Positions 8,434 to 16,335 of a DNA stretch of 39,239 bases are shown in pieces. The DNA comes from UKL13-2 sp031430555. GTDB taxonomy: Bacteria; Pseudomonadota; Gammaproteobacteria; Burkholderiales; Usitatibacteraceae. The stretch covers positions 1 to 39,239 of the forward strand of contig JANPBQ010000014.1 of assembly GCA_031430555.1 (NCBI GenBank), given 5' to 3'. Within the stretch, counting starts at the first letter, position 1; each line of letters opens with the position of its first letter. Below the pieces are notes generated by a model. The model had not been told where the DNA came from, did not search any database, and saw nothing but the letters and a program-made list of their open reading frames with translations. Made by a program: the position numbers and the translations under genes.

Positions 8434-10065
8434 GTGAGCCAACTCCTCATCCAGCAGTACCTCAACCAACTCGCCTCGCTCAAGAAAGTTTCCGGCACCT
8501 GCCGTGAGTCCGTCGTGCGCGAGGCGTTCAAGGATTTGCTGAAAGGCTGGGCGCGCTCGCACGATCTGGTGTTCGTGCCCGAATACGAAATCGCCGCGCC
8601 GACCAAGGAGCGCCGCTACGTCGACGGCGCGCTGCTGCACGCGCTGCGCATGCCGTTCGGTTACTGGGAAGCGAAGGACGAGAAAGACGATCTCGACGCT
8701 GAGATCGCGTACAAATTCAAGCGCGGTTATCCGCAGGACAACATCATCTTCGAGGATTCCACCGAAGCGGTGCTGATCCAGAACAAACAGGAGGTGATGC
8801 GTTGCGCGGTCGATGACGTGGATAACCTCGGCAAATTGCTCAAGCTGTTCTTCTCGCACGAACGCGCGGAAGTCGCGGAATTTCGCAAAGCCGTCACACA
8901 GTTCAAACAGGATTTGCCGGAAGTGTTGAAGGCGCTGCGCGAAATGATGGCCACCGAGCACATCAAAAACACCGACTTCCGCAAAGCCTCCGAACGCTTC
9001 CTCGTGCATGCACACGACGCGATCAACCCCAGTCTCACGGCTGACGACGTGCGCGAGATGTTGATCCAGCACGTCCTCACCGAGGAAATATTTTCCAAAG
9101 TATTCGATGAGTCCGACTTCCACCGCCAGAACAATGTGGCGAAAGAACTTTATGCACTGGAAGGCACGTTCTTCACCGGCGATCTGAAAAAGCGCACGCT
9201 GCGCGGCCTCGAAACCTACTACGCCGCCATTCGCGCCGCCGCCGCGCAGATCGGCAGCCATCACGAGAAGCAGACCTTCCTCAAGGTCATCTACGAGAAT
9301 TTCTACAAGGTCTACAACGCCAAGGCTGCCGACCGCCTCGGCGTGGTGTACACGCCCAACGAAATCGTTCGTTTCATGATCGAGAGCGCCGATTGGTTGT
9401 GCGAGAAACATTTCGGCCGCAACCTGATCGACAAGGACGTGGAAATCCTCGATCCGGCCACCGGCACCGGCACCTTCATCTGCGAACTGCTGGAGCACTT
9501 CCGCGGCCAGCCGGCCAAGCTCAAACACAAATACGCGAACGAGTTGCACGCCAACGAAGTCGCGATCCTGCCGTACTACGTCGCCAACCTGAACATCGAA
9601 GCCACCTACGCCGCCATCACCGGCGAATACAAGGAGTTCGAGAATCTCTGCTTTGTCGATACGCTCGATAACGTCGGCCTGCACACGTCCGCGCACGGCA
9701 GCACGGCGGACTTATTCGGAAGCGTCTCCGAGGAAAACGTCGCGCGCATTCGGCGGCAGAACAGTCGCAAGATCAGCGTCATCATTGGCAACCCGCCCTA
9801 CAACGCCAACCAGCTTAACGAGAACGACAACAACAAAAATCGCGAATATCCCAGCATCGACGCGCGCATCAAGCAGACTTACATTGCAGAGAGCACGGCG
9901 CAAAAGACCAAGCTGTACGACATGTACGCCCGCTTTTTCCGCTGGGCCAGCGATCGGTTATCCGAGAACGGCATGGTGGCTTTCGTAAGCAATTCATCTG
10001 TGGTAGCCAATGCCACCAAATCGCCATCATTCGCGATCCGGCTCTCCGAGGCCATCAAAATATGA
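8434..10065 (+). CDS. 3'-truncated nuclease-N6-methyltransferase (Type IIG-like restriction enzyme)
   Basis: 543 codons from a GTG at 8434. The N-terminus carries a PD-(D/E)xK nuclease pattern (Asp64, Glu79-x-Lys81 in GYWEAK). A helical linker leads to an adenine-methyltransferase core with SAM motif I DPATGTGTF (340-348) and catalytic motif IV NPPY (453-456). Single-chain restriction-modification enzymes of this type are usually about 1000 residues or more. Here family-like sequence stops near residue 523 (about position 10,000), just after VAFVSNSS. The last ~20 codons are unlike the family and the final 39 bases run antisense into the FRG gene. The C-terminal motifs and target-recognition domain are missing. 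It is probably inactive as a specific methylase; residual nuclease activity cannot be judged. Confidence 0.8.
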   Translation: MSQLLIQQYLNQLASLKKVSGTCRESVVREAFKDLLKGWARSHDLVFVPEYEIAAPTKERRYVDGALLHALRMPFGYWEAKDEKDDLDAEIAYKFKRGYPQDNIIFEDSTEAVLIQNKQEVMRCAVDDVDNLGKLLKLFFSHERAEVAEFRKAVTQFKQDLPEVLKALREMMATEHIKNTDFRKASERFLVHAHDAINPSLTADDVREMLIQHVLTEEIFSKVFDESDFHRQNNVAKELYALEGTFFTGDLKKRTLRGLETYYAAIRAAAAQIGSHHEKQTFLKVIYENFYKVYNAKAADRLGVVYTPNEIVRFMIESADWLCEKHFGRNLIDKDVEILDPATGTGTFICELLEHFRGQPAKLKHKYANELHANEVAILPYYVANLNIEATYAAITGEYKEFENLCFVDTLDNVGLHTSAHGSTADLFGSVSEENVARIRRQNSRKISVIIGNPPYNANQLNENDNNKNREYPSIDARIKQTYIAESTAQKTKLYDMYARFFRWASDRLSENGMVAFVSNSSVVANATKSPSFAIRLSEAIKI

Positions 10066-10749
10066 CCATTTGTAAAGCCAGCCCAGGTGGCGGCAAACTC
10101 CATCAATGTCTGGGAACAATGACGCATAGGTAATCCCGGCCGCGTTGAGATTCCGTTTAATTGACCAACAAGCTGCGCTATCGACTCTCCATTTCTGAAG
10201 GTTGTGGTGAATGAACTCGTCAATCGGACGCGGATGGATTGTAAATACACTTTGTTGCGCCGCAATCCTTGGGCTAATGTGCGGCGGATGATAGGACTTG
10301 ACAGATTCTAGAGTGAATAAGTCTTCTTGGCTTTCCGCCAGTGTTCCAATCTCGTTAACGCCTCGAACGCAGTAAATCGCACCGTTTGCCTTTCCGGCTT
10401 TCTCCACAGCGAAGAACGATGCCACGAAAAGATTCGCGGTCCAGTCAAGCAGTCTTGTAGGCAAACCGTGGTGTTGAGCAAAGGCAAGCCACTCGATTTC
10501 CGATTGCGGTTCGGATGCCATATAAGGCCTAGCGGCCCTCTTAAAGTCTTCAAAAGCGCGGCGCTCGTCTCCAAACGTGTAGGGATTCTTTCTGGGCGAA
10601 CCCGATCGCTTGCTTACCCGACCGGCTTTAGGTCTCAGCGGACCATGAGAGTCGTCGGCTTCCCCACGAAACAACCAGCCTTGCTCACGGTAGCGTTCAA
10701 TCAAATTCGTGAGGTCCTGCCAAGACGTGATGAGGTTTTCGGATGTCAT
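10027..10749 (-). CDS. FRG-domain protein
   Basis: 240 residues. The FRG domain (named after Phe-Arg-Gly) is clear: GWLFRG at residues 25-30, then the hallmark HHGLPTRLLDWT at 93-104 followed by SFFAVE and a strand-like GAIYCVRG. The domain's biochemical role is not established; such genes are common in mobile and defence-rich regions of bacterial and phage genomes. It points leftward, tail to tail with the truncated restriction enzyme and overlapping it by 39 bases, so it very likely arrived with the DNA that cut that gene. No good ribosome site precedes the ATG. By eye its base composition is more AT-rich than the neighbouring methyltransferase. Confidence 0.8.
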   Translation of the reverse strand: MTSENLITSWQDLTNLIERYREQGWLFRGEADDSHGPLRPKAGRVSKRSGSPRKNPYTFGDERRAFEDFKRAARPYMASEPQSEIEWLAFAQHHGLPTRLLDWTANLFVASFFAVEKAGKANGAIYCVRGVNEIGTLAESQEDLFTLESVKSYHPPHISPRIAAQQSVFTIHPRPIDEFIHHNLQKWRVDSAACWSIKRNLNAAGITYASLFPDIDGVCRHLGWLYKWSYFDGLGEPDRE

Positions 10750-11322
10750 AAGTAATAAAGGTCATTTCAATTCGTCGAACCCCACCGACTGGGTCGTTGC
10801 TTTGCGATGGCGCGAAACTCTTTGCCGCCATTCCCGCACGCACCAAGCTATGAGATTACCATCAGTTATACAACTTGTTATTGCAAGCTTCAGCGGTTCA
10901 CTTTACTTGGATGCCATCCACTACGGGGCAGCGTTGGACCACTTCCTTCAGTGAATAACAATCGGGGCTACACAACCTCGACCGGGTTGGAAATTCGGCC
11001 GACTTTGAGCATTCGTCCATTACAGGAATAATAGTGTGATGGTCGGAAGGTCATTCCGAAAACTCGGAAATCTTGTCGGCGACAGATAGAGATTGGTGCG
11101 GTTTTTGAAGGGCAAGGGAGCCTGGCTTCTGAAAAGTTTGCTACCGATATCGGCTTTGGCACATACTTGAAGGGGTATGCATTGTTGCTCGCACACATGT
11201 AGGTTCGGTTCCAGGCGACCAAGAAAAGTGCGTGCAATAGGATTGCCAATCGTTGTCTCGAGAAATTGGAGCGCAGCGATGCATGTCGCACTGTAAATAG
11301 TCCGGTAGATCTCGATATTCTC
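10750..11322. other. Divergent intergenic region, AT-rich, no gene seen
   Basis: Over 500 bases separate the FRG gene (leftward) from the RCC1 protein (rightward), so it must hold both promoters. Open frames here have no family character, and the sequence lacks the codon bias of the core genes. I see no clear promoter hexamers, terminator or terminal repeats. A degenerate gene cannot be excluded. Confidence 0.4.
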
Positions 11323-14073
11323 GTGCAGCTTTGCTCAACCAAATGCGTCATTCTTTGCGCGACTGTCACAATAATTGTCGCTGCGGCGCTATTGTTTTGT
11401 GCGCCCGCATACGCACTCTACGAGCTTACTGGCATAAGCAAGATCGTCACGGGCTCATACCACTCTTGCGCCCTCACAAATAGCGGCGTGATGAAATGTT
11501 GGGGCTACAACGTCTACGGGGAATTGGGAGATGGCACCACCACCGATCGGTCCACTCCCGTGGATGTTATTGGATTAAATTCAGTTGTTAGTGCCATGTC
11601 AGCGGGATATGGACAAACTTGCGCCCTCACAAACAGCGGGGGAATGAAGTGTTGGGGCGATAACGCAGGTGGTCAGTTGGGAGACGGCACCCAAATCCAA
11701 CGGACGATTGCAGTCGATGTGACGGGACTGACCTCGGGCGTGAGTTTCATTGCCACTGGCGTGGCGCATAGTTGCGCCGTAACCGTTAACGGTGGCTTGA
11801 AATGCTGGGGGGCCAATGACTCCGGTATTTTAGGAGATGGCACCACCATTGCGCGACTCACGCCAGTAAGTGTTCTAAATTTATTCGTCAGTGTGAGTGC
11901 TGTCACTGCAACAGGTGCCTCGACTTGTGCACTCACGAGCAATGGTGGCGTAAAGTGTTGGGGATCAAACCAGTCTGGTCAGTTGGGAGACGGCACCACC
12001 ACCACTCGCCTCACTGCGGTAGATGTCACAGGTTTGGCCTCCGGCGTGGTCGCGATGGCGATGGGCGGCAGTTTTGCTTGCGCCCTCACCTCCGCCGGCG
12101 GAGTGAAGTGTTGGGGAAACAATACACTCGGCCAGTTAGGTGTTGGCAACGTTCCACAGCAACTTACGCCGGTAAATGTGCTGGGACTTACCTCTGGTGT
12201 CAGCGCTATCGCGGCTGGTGCGACTCACGCTTGTGCGCTGACGACAGCGGGTGGCGTTAAGTGTTGGGGAGCAAACACAAATGGCGTGCTGGGTAATGGC
12301 ACAACGGATAATAGTTTCACCGCAGTGGATGTCGTGGGCCTGAGTGGCGGAGTAAGCGCAATCTCGGCTGGCGGCGGGAACGGGAACACTTGCGCCCTCA
12401 CCAATAGTGGAGGGGTAAAGTGTTGGGGCGATAATCAGCTTGGCCAGCTCGGTAATGGCACCGTCAACACCTTTAGCCCCATACCGGTCGACGTAATTTC
12501 GTTAGTCGGCATTGCCAGCCAAAGTATCGCCTTCGCACCACTCGCGAATAAGTTGGTGACCGACGGCCCTTTCACGGTTGCTGCGACTGGGGGTGCTTCT
12601 GGCAATCCGGTGACCTTTACTGCACAGGGCGTTTGTGGAAGCTCTGGGGCAAACGGCGCTACGATTACGCTCACCGGCGCGCCCGGCATTTGCACCATTT
12701 CCGCGAACCAGGCGGGTAACGCGAATTATTTGGCTGCACCGCCAGTTCAACAAAGCTTCAATGTTTCACTTCCTTCATACACTGTTGCGCCTAGCGCTGG
12801 CGCAAACGGAACAATCTTTCCAAGCACTGTTGTCTTGGTTACATCCGGTCAGACAACTATGTTTACTGTGACGGCGAATGGTGGGTATGTCGCAAGTGTC
12901 ACTGGTAGTTGTAATGGCAGTTTGACCGGCAGCGCGCCAAATTACACCTATACCACCAATGCAATAACTACAAGCTGCACCGTTGCGGCAACCTTTGACG
13001 CAATGAGGGCTCCCAGCGCGCCATTGATCGGCAGTGCGACGCCTGGTGACGGGCAAGCTACGATCTCATTTGCAATACCCAGCGATGGTGGTTCCCCGAT
13101 CACGACTTATTCAGTTACGTGCAACCCAGGACAACTATTGGGCTCAGGCGTCGCTTCACCCATCACCGTTACCGGCCTCAGCAATGGCACCACCTACTCT
13201 TGCTCGGCGACAGCCACCAATGCTATTGGAATGAGTGCGCCGTCCGCCAGCTTGAATGTCAGACCATTTGGCCTGCCGGGGGCACCTACGATCGGAAGCC
13301 CAGTCGCCGGCAACACGCTTGCTGCGATTTTCTTCGCGCCACCGACATTGAATGGTGGTCTGCCGATAACTGGTTACAAGGCAATCTGTAATCCCGGTGG
13401 GGTAATCATGATTGGCGCTTTTTCACCGGTCACATTTACTGGGCTTGCTAATGACACGACATACATCTGCTCTGTGGCCGCCATAAATTCTGCTGGAACC
13501 GGCTCTTCGTCAGGGAATGTGAGCGTTACGCCCAGTGCTAGTGAGTCACTCGTTTTTACAGCCGCAATGACAAGAAAGACCCATGGAAACGCCGGAATTT
13601 TCAATTTCCCGATTGACCTTGCTCAGCAGAGCCCGATGGGCCCTGTAAGCGTTGAGCCGCGTAACATCGGCGCAGGCCATGTAGTCGCATTTCAGTTCAA
13701 CAGTCCAATCGCATCAACCGGAACGGTTATCGCGACGGATTACCTGGGGGCAAATGTCGGTTCACGTTCAGCGGTGGTGTCTGGCAACGAAGTCATCGTG
13801 ACACTCACCGACATACCGGACGGTAGTCGAGTCCATGTTTTGCTGACCGATGTAAATTCTTCGGGGATAAACGCGTCGGCATGGATTGCGTTTCTACTCG
13901 GCGACGCAAATAGTAGCCGTGCAGTAAATTCCGCAGATATCAGTGCGGTCAAGGCACACACTGGGCAAGCTACGACGGTTACCAGTTTTAAGTTCGACCT
14001 AGACGCCTCAGGTTCTATCAACGCGGCGGATCTATCAATCGTAAAGTCGCGGTCAGGTCGCGTTGCCCCGTAA
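11323..14073 (+). CDS. Secreted RCC1-repeat / FN3 / dockerin-like protein
   Basis: 916 residues from a GTG at 11323, chosen because it leaves a normal signal peptide (basic start, hydrophobic VTIIVAAALLF, cleavage after APAYA). A TTG at 11266 is the longer alternative. Seven RCC1-type repeats follow, each carrying a CAL(T)xxGGVKCWGxN core plus GQLGDGT and a conserved Cys pair, about 51 residues apart (about 11,450-12,490). Then come two immunoglobulin-like or bacterial-repeat segments, two fibronectin III domains (SAPLIGSATPGDG and GAPTIGSPVAGNT starts), a domain I cannot name, and a C-terminal pair of calcium-loop repeats (GDANSSRAVNSADIS and FDLDASGSINAADLS) like a type I dockerin. It is probably an extracellular or surface binding protein. 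Nothing nearby explains its partner. Confidence 0.8.
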   Translation: MQLCSTKCVILCATVTIIVAAALLFCAPAYALYELTGISKIVTGSYHSCALTNSGVMKCWGYNVYGELGDGTTTDRSTPVDVIGLNSVVSAMSAGYGQTCALTNSGGMKCWGDNAGGQLGDGTQIQRTIAVDVTGLTSGVSFIATGVAHSCAVTVNGGLKCWGANDSGILGDGTTIARLTPVSVLNLFVSVSAVTATGASTCALTSNGGVKCWGSNQSGQLGDGTTTTRLTAVDVTGLASGVVAMAMGGSFACALTSAGGVKCWGNNTLGQLGVGNVPQQLTPVNVLGLTSGVSAIAAGATHACALTTAGGVKCWGANTNGVLGNGTTDNSFTAVDVVGLSGGVSAISAGGGNGNTCALTNSGGVKCWGDNQLGQLGNGTVNTFSPIPVDVISLVGIASQSIAFAPLANKLVTDGPFTVAATGGASGNPVTFTAQGVCGSSGANGATITLTGAPGICTISANQAGNANYLAAPPVQQSFNVSLPSYTVAPSAGANGTIFPSTVVLVTSGQTTMFTVTANGGYVASVTGSCNGSLTGSAPNYTYTTNAITTSCTVAATFDAMRAPSAPLIGSATPGDGQATISFAIPSDGGSPITTYSVTCNPGQLLGSGVASPITVTGLSNGTTYSCSATATNAIGMSAPSASLNVRPFGLPGAPTIGSPVAGNTLAAIFFAPPTLNGGLPITGYKAICNPGGVIMIGAFSPVTFTGLANDTTYICSVAAINSAGTGSSSGNVSVTPSASESLVFTAAMTRKTHGNAGIFNFPIDLAQQSPMGPVSVEPRNIGAGHVVAFQFNSPIASTGTVIATDYLGANVGSRSAVVSGNEVIVTLTDIPDGSRVHVLLTDVNSSGINASAWIAFLLGDANSSRAVNSADISAVKAHTGQATTVTSFKFDLDASGSINAADLSIVKSRSGRVAP

Positions 14074-14488
14074 CATCACATGGATGAATCTTTCCAGCCG
14101 CTCCGGCATAGGCGCAACAGTGAACGCAGTGTTTTCAGAACACATTGACGCCCGGGTAGTTCGCGAACTCTAAGGCCATTGCCGATCAGCAGGCTGTGCT
14201 GGCTGGATACCGGATTGCCGAGATGCTGACTACGCTTTTGGGTGGGAACCCTCGATAGGTCCAACTGCAGCACCGGGACAATTGAGACGTGCAAGCCCAG
14301 GGTCAGGCCTTGACTGTTGCCTGCCACGAATTGGTTAAAACAAAGTGGCAGTGTCAATGGTTCCGTGCAAAAAAAGAAAATCAAGATGCGCGCCACGCTT
14401 GTTTTCACGATCAACAAAATAGCTTCCCATCGCCCGTACCCAAATCACCATCGTCAAAAACGTGCAGGCACCAAAGTAGTGCCAATGC
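14074..14488. other. Gap without a recognisable gene
   Basis: This stretch lies between the RCC1 protein and the first vapC. A leftward frame is open from 14417 to 14076 but its translation has no family features and no ribosome site. It may be the worn end of a mobile element, since the AT-rich segment seems to end here, but I find no inverted repeats to prove that. Confidence 0.35.
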
Positions 14489-14896
14489 TCAGAGCTTGAA
14501 AATTGCCGGCGCAACCTTTGCGCCACCTGCCTCTGATCGCACGGCCCGCTTCACCAAATCTGCGTCGAGAGTGACAAAATCATCACAGCCTTCACTCAAC
14601 GCATGATGCAGCGCATCGGCAAAATCCCATCCTTGTGCGGATTTCTCCGCCGCCGCGAGAACGGCTGCACGTTCGCCGAGCACGACATTGCCTAACGCGG
14701 CGATTCCTGCAATGGCCTGCGCCACCACTTTTGGCCGAAACGCATATCGTGACCGCAGTACCCATTCCAGCTCGAGCATCACGGTCACCGGAATGAAAAT
14801 TTTGTGCTCGCCCAACAACGCTTCGGCGCGCGCGGACTGCGTGGTGTCGTCGCGAACCAGTGCGCGTACCAATACGTTTGTGTCGATTGCACGCAT
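14489..14896 (-). CDS. VapC-family PIN-domain toxin
   Basis: 135 residues, a complete PIN domain. The acidic metal-binding set is visible: Asp5 (AIDTNVLVRAL), Glu42 (VMLELEW), Asp94 (WDFADALHH) and Asp111 (TLDADL). PIN toxins are Mg2+-dependent RNases that typically cut tRNA or rRNA. It starts three bases after the stop of an AbrB-type antitoxin, the standard VapBC order. The C-terminal tail (GGAKVAPAIFKL) is a little longer than in minimal VapCs but looks ordinary. Confidence 0.9.
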   Translation of the reverse strand: MRAIDTNVLVRALVRDDTTQSARAEALLGEHKIFIPVTVMLELEWVLRSRYAFRPKVVAQAIAGIAALGNVVLGERAAVLAAAEKSAQGWDFADALHHALSEGCDDFVTLDADLVKRAVRSEAGGAKVAPAIFKL

Positions 14897-14899
14897 GGC

Positions 14900-15136
14900 C
14901 TATGCTTTGTAATCCGTCACGCGCATCGCGCTAACGGGTATGGCGGGGCCATCATATTTCAAGAGCGATTGAATCTGCTGCAAGCTCACGGTCTTCTTTT
15001 CCGGCGCCCGCGTGATCAACGCCTTCTTGCCATCCACCTTCACGTTGACCCGCATGCCGGGCTTTAGCCCCAAGGCTGCCCGCACGGAAACGGGCAGCAC
15101 AATTTGCCCTTTTGTGGAAATCAACACTGCACCCAT
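14900..15136 (-). CDS. VapB-type antitoxin, SpoVT/AbrB fold
   Basis: 78 residues. The first half is a swapped-hairpin AbrB DNA-binding domain (STKGQIVLPVSVRAALGLKPGMRV), where KGQI and the LP(x)xVR pattern are the family marks. The C-terminal half is the less conserved toxin-binding tail. It should neutralise the adjacent PIN toxin and repress the operon. An AAGG lies about ten bases before the ATG. Confidence 0.88.
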   Translation of the reverse strand: MGAVLISTKGQIVLPVSVRAALGLKPGMRVNVKVDGKKALITRAPEKKTVSLQQIQSLLKYDGPAIPVSAMRVTDYKA

Positions 15137-15568
15137 ATCACGCCTTCAAGAAAGTTTTACCAAGTGGGTATTTTAAGCGGACATTGCCGACGTGGCAAGC
15201 ATGCCGATAGAAGCGCGGTGCCTCGACTCGTGCCACTGTTCCTGCGGTGCCATGCGAGTCGCTACAGTGAAGTCCGTATGCCTTCGCTATTTCGCCGCTG
15301 ATGCCAACCAACGATAAAAATGAGGCGCGCTGATTCCGGTTCATCGCTCAAGAACAACGTGGCCGCTTCATCAATATGCGCAAATAGAATTACGAAGCAA
15401 TCGCGATTCAAACCGGGAAGTGGAGCGCCTGAGGGCAGCTTCAGATTAATTTCTGGAGTCAATAATTTGACAGCGGCACGTCGGGTAATGGGGCTGTGGG
15501 CGGACTCCATTGCACACCCGTCCAAATCCGACTAGACTAACCTGGACTAACAACAAAAGGAACCCTCC
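15137..15568. other. Intergenic region between two toxin-antitoxin modules
   Basis: 432 bases with the divergent promoters of the vapBC and phd-vapC pairs at its ends. A leftward frame at 15525-15262 (87 codons) translates to a fairly protein-like sequence, but I recognise no family and see no convincing ribosome site. It may be a remnant gene. Nothing else is supported. Confidence 0.35.
15530..15551 (+). promoter_or_regulatory. Direct-repeat candidate operator before phd-vapC
   Basis: The heptamer GACTAAC occurs at 15535-15541 and 15545-15551, exactly ten bases (one helical turn) apart, and a GACTA copy precedes it at 15530. The array ends about 18 bases before the antitoxin ATG. Phd/YefM antitoxins bind repeated sites next to their promoters, so this could be the autoregulatory operator; no binding is shown. 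Confidence 0.35.
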
Positions 15569-15820
15569 ATGACTACCGTCAACATTCACGAGGCCAAGAC
15601 AAACTTCTCGAAGCTGATCGATGCGGTGTCGCGTGGCGATGAATTTGTGATCGCCAAGGCCGGAAAGCCCGCCGCCAAACTGGTGCCGATTCGGGTGAGG
15701 GTGCCCAAGCGAAAGCCAGGCGCACTGAAGGGAAAAATACGCATCGCCAAGGATTTTGACGCGCCGCTCGGCGATGATGTCCTGACAATGTTCGAGGCGA
15801 ACGATGCGTCTGCTGCTTGA
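15569..15820 (+). CDS. Phd/YefM-family antitoxin
   Basis: 83 residues, opening MTTVNIHEAKTNFSKLIDAV, the signature start of Phd/YefM/VapB antitoxins, then FVIAKAGKPAAKLVPI. The tail is basic and proline-containing, followed by an acidic FDAPLGDDV segment that usually contacts the toxin. An AAAGGA ribosome site is well placed before the ATG. Its 3' end overlaps the PIN toxin gene by 17 bases, so translation is coupled. Confidence 0.92.
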   Translation: MTTVNIHEAKTNFSKLIDAVSRGDEFVIAKAGKPAAKLVPIRVRVPKRKPGALKGKIRIAKDFDAPLGDDVLTMFEANDASAA

Positions 15821-16181
15821 TACCCACGTCTACCTTTGGTGGCTGAGAGACGACCGGAAATTATCGGTGCGCGCGCGCAAAGCCATCGCGGACGCCGATG
15901 AGGTATTTGTCAGCAGCGCGTCGATCTGGGAAGCGTCGATCAAATCCGCGATCGGCAAGCTGGAAGCGGATGTGGACGCGTTGGTCGCGGAAATTGCGCG
16001 CAGCGGGTTTCAGGAATTGCCCGTCACGGCGAAACACGCCGCGCGTACCGCTGCACTCTCGAATATCCACCGCGATCCGTTTGATCGCATGCTGATCGCA
16101 CAAGCGTTGTGCGAACCGCTACGACTCCTGACGGTCGATGCCAAATTGCGGGAGTATTCGGATCTTGTTGAAGTGATATAG
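15804..16181 (+). CDS. PIN-domain toxin paired with Phd antitoxin
   Basis: 125 residues. It belongs to the PIN branch usually coupled to Phd-type antitoxins: LLLDTHVYLWWL at the start (Asp6), SSASIWEASIK (Glu43), the DPFDRMLIAQA block (Asp91/Asp94) and LLTVDAKL (Asp112). All catalytic acids are in place, so it should be an active Mg2+-dependent RNase. The start inside the antitoxin gene is the only sensible one. A 154-base gap separates it from the convergent ychF; no terminator is obvious there. Confidence 0.92.
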   Translation: MRLLLDTHVYLWWLRDDRKLSVRARKAIADADEVFVSSASIWEASIKSAIGKLEADVDALVAEIARSGFQELPVTAKHAARTAALSNIHRDPFDRMLIAQALCEPLRLLTVDAKLREYSDLVEVI

Positions 16182-16335
16182 GCGGTCGAAGACAGATCCG
16201 CGTGAACGGATGCCGGAAAGATTTTGGAGACCTTGAGCAGTTGTCCGTGCATAAAACACTAGCACTGGTGGGCCTTCGCAGGCATAAGTGCTCGGAACAC
16301 CGCGCCAATAGGCGATCTACACCTCGTTACGCAGG

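Noticed and set aside
8284..9696. Leftward open frame of 470 codons opposite the methyltransferase
   Set aside because: It is a mirror of the GC-rich codon pattern of the real gene; the translation has no family motif, while the other strand carries nuclease and methylase motifs.
11450..12490. Regular repeats read as a CRISPR or DNA tandem array
   Set aside because: The period of about 153 bases corresponds to RCC1 protein repeats in one open frame, and DNA copies diverge at third positions.
14076..14417. Leftward 113-codon frame after the RCC1 protein
   Set aside because: No recognisable domain, odd composition and no ribosome site.
15262..15525. Leftward 87-codon frame between toxin-antitoxin pairs
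   Set aside because: Somewhat protein-like but without motif, ribosome site or context; noted only as a possible remnant.
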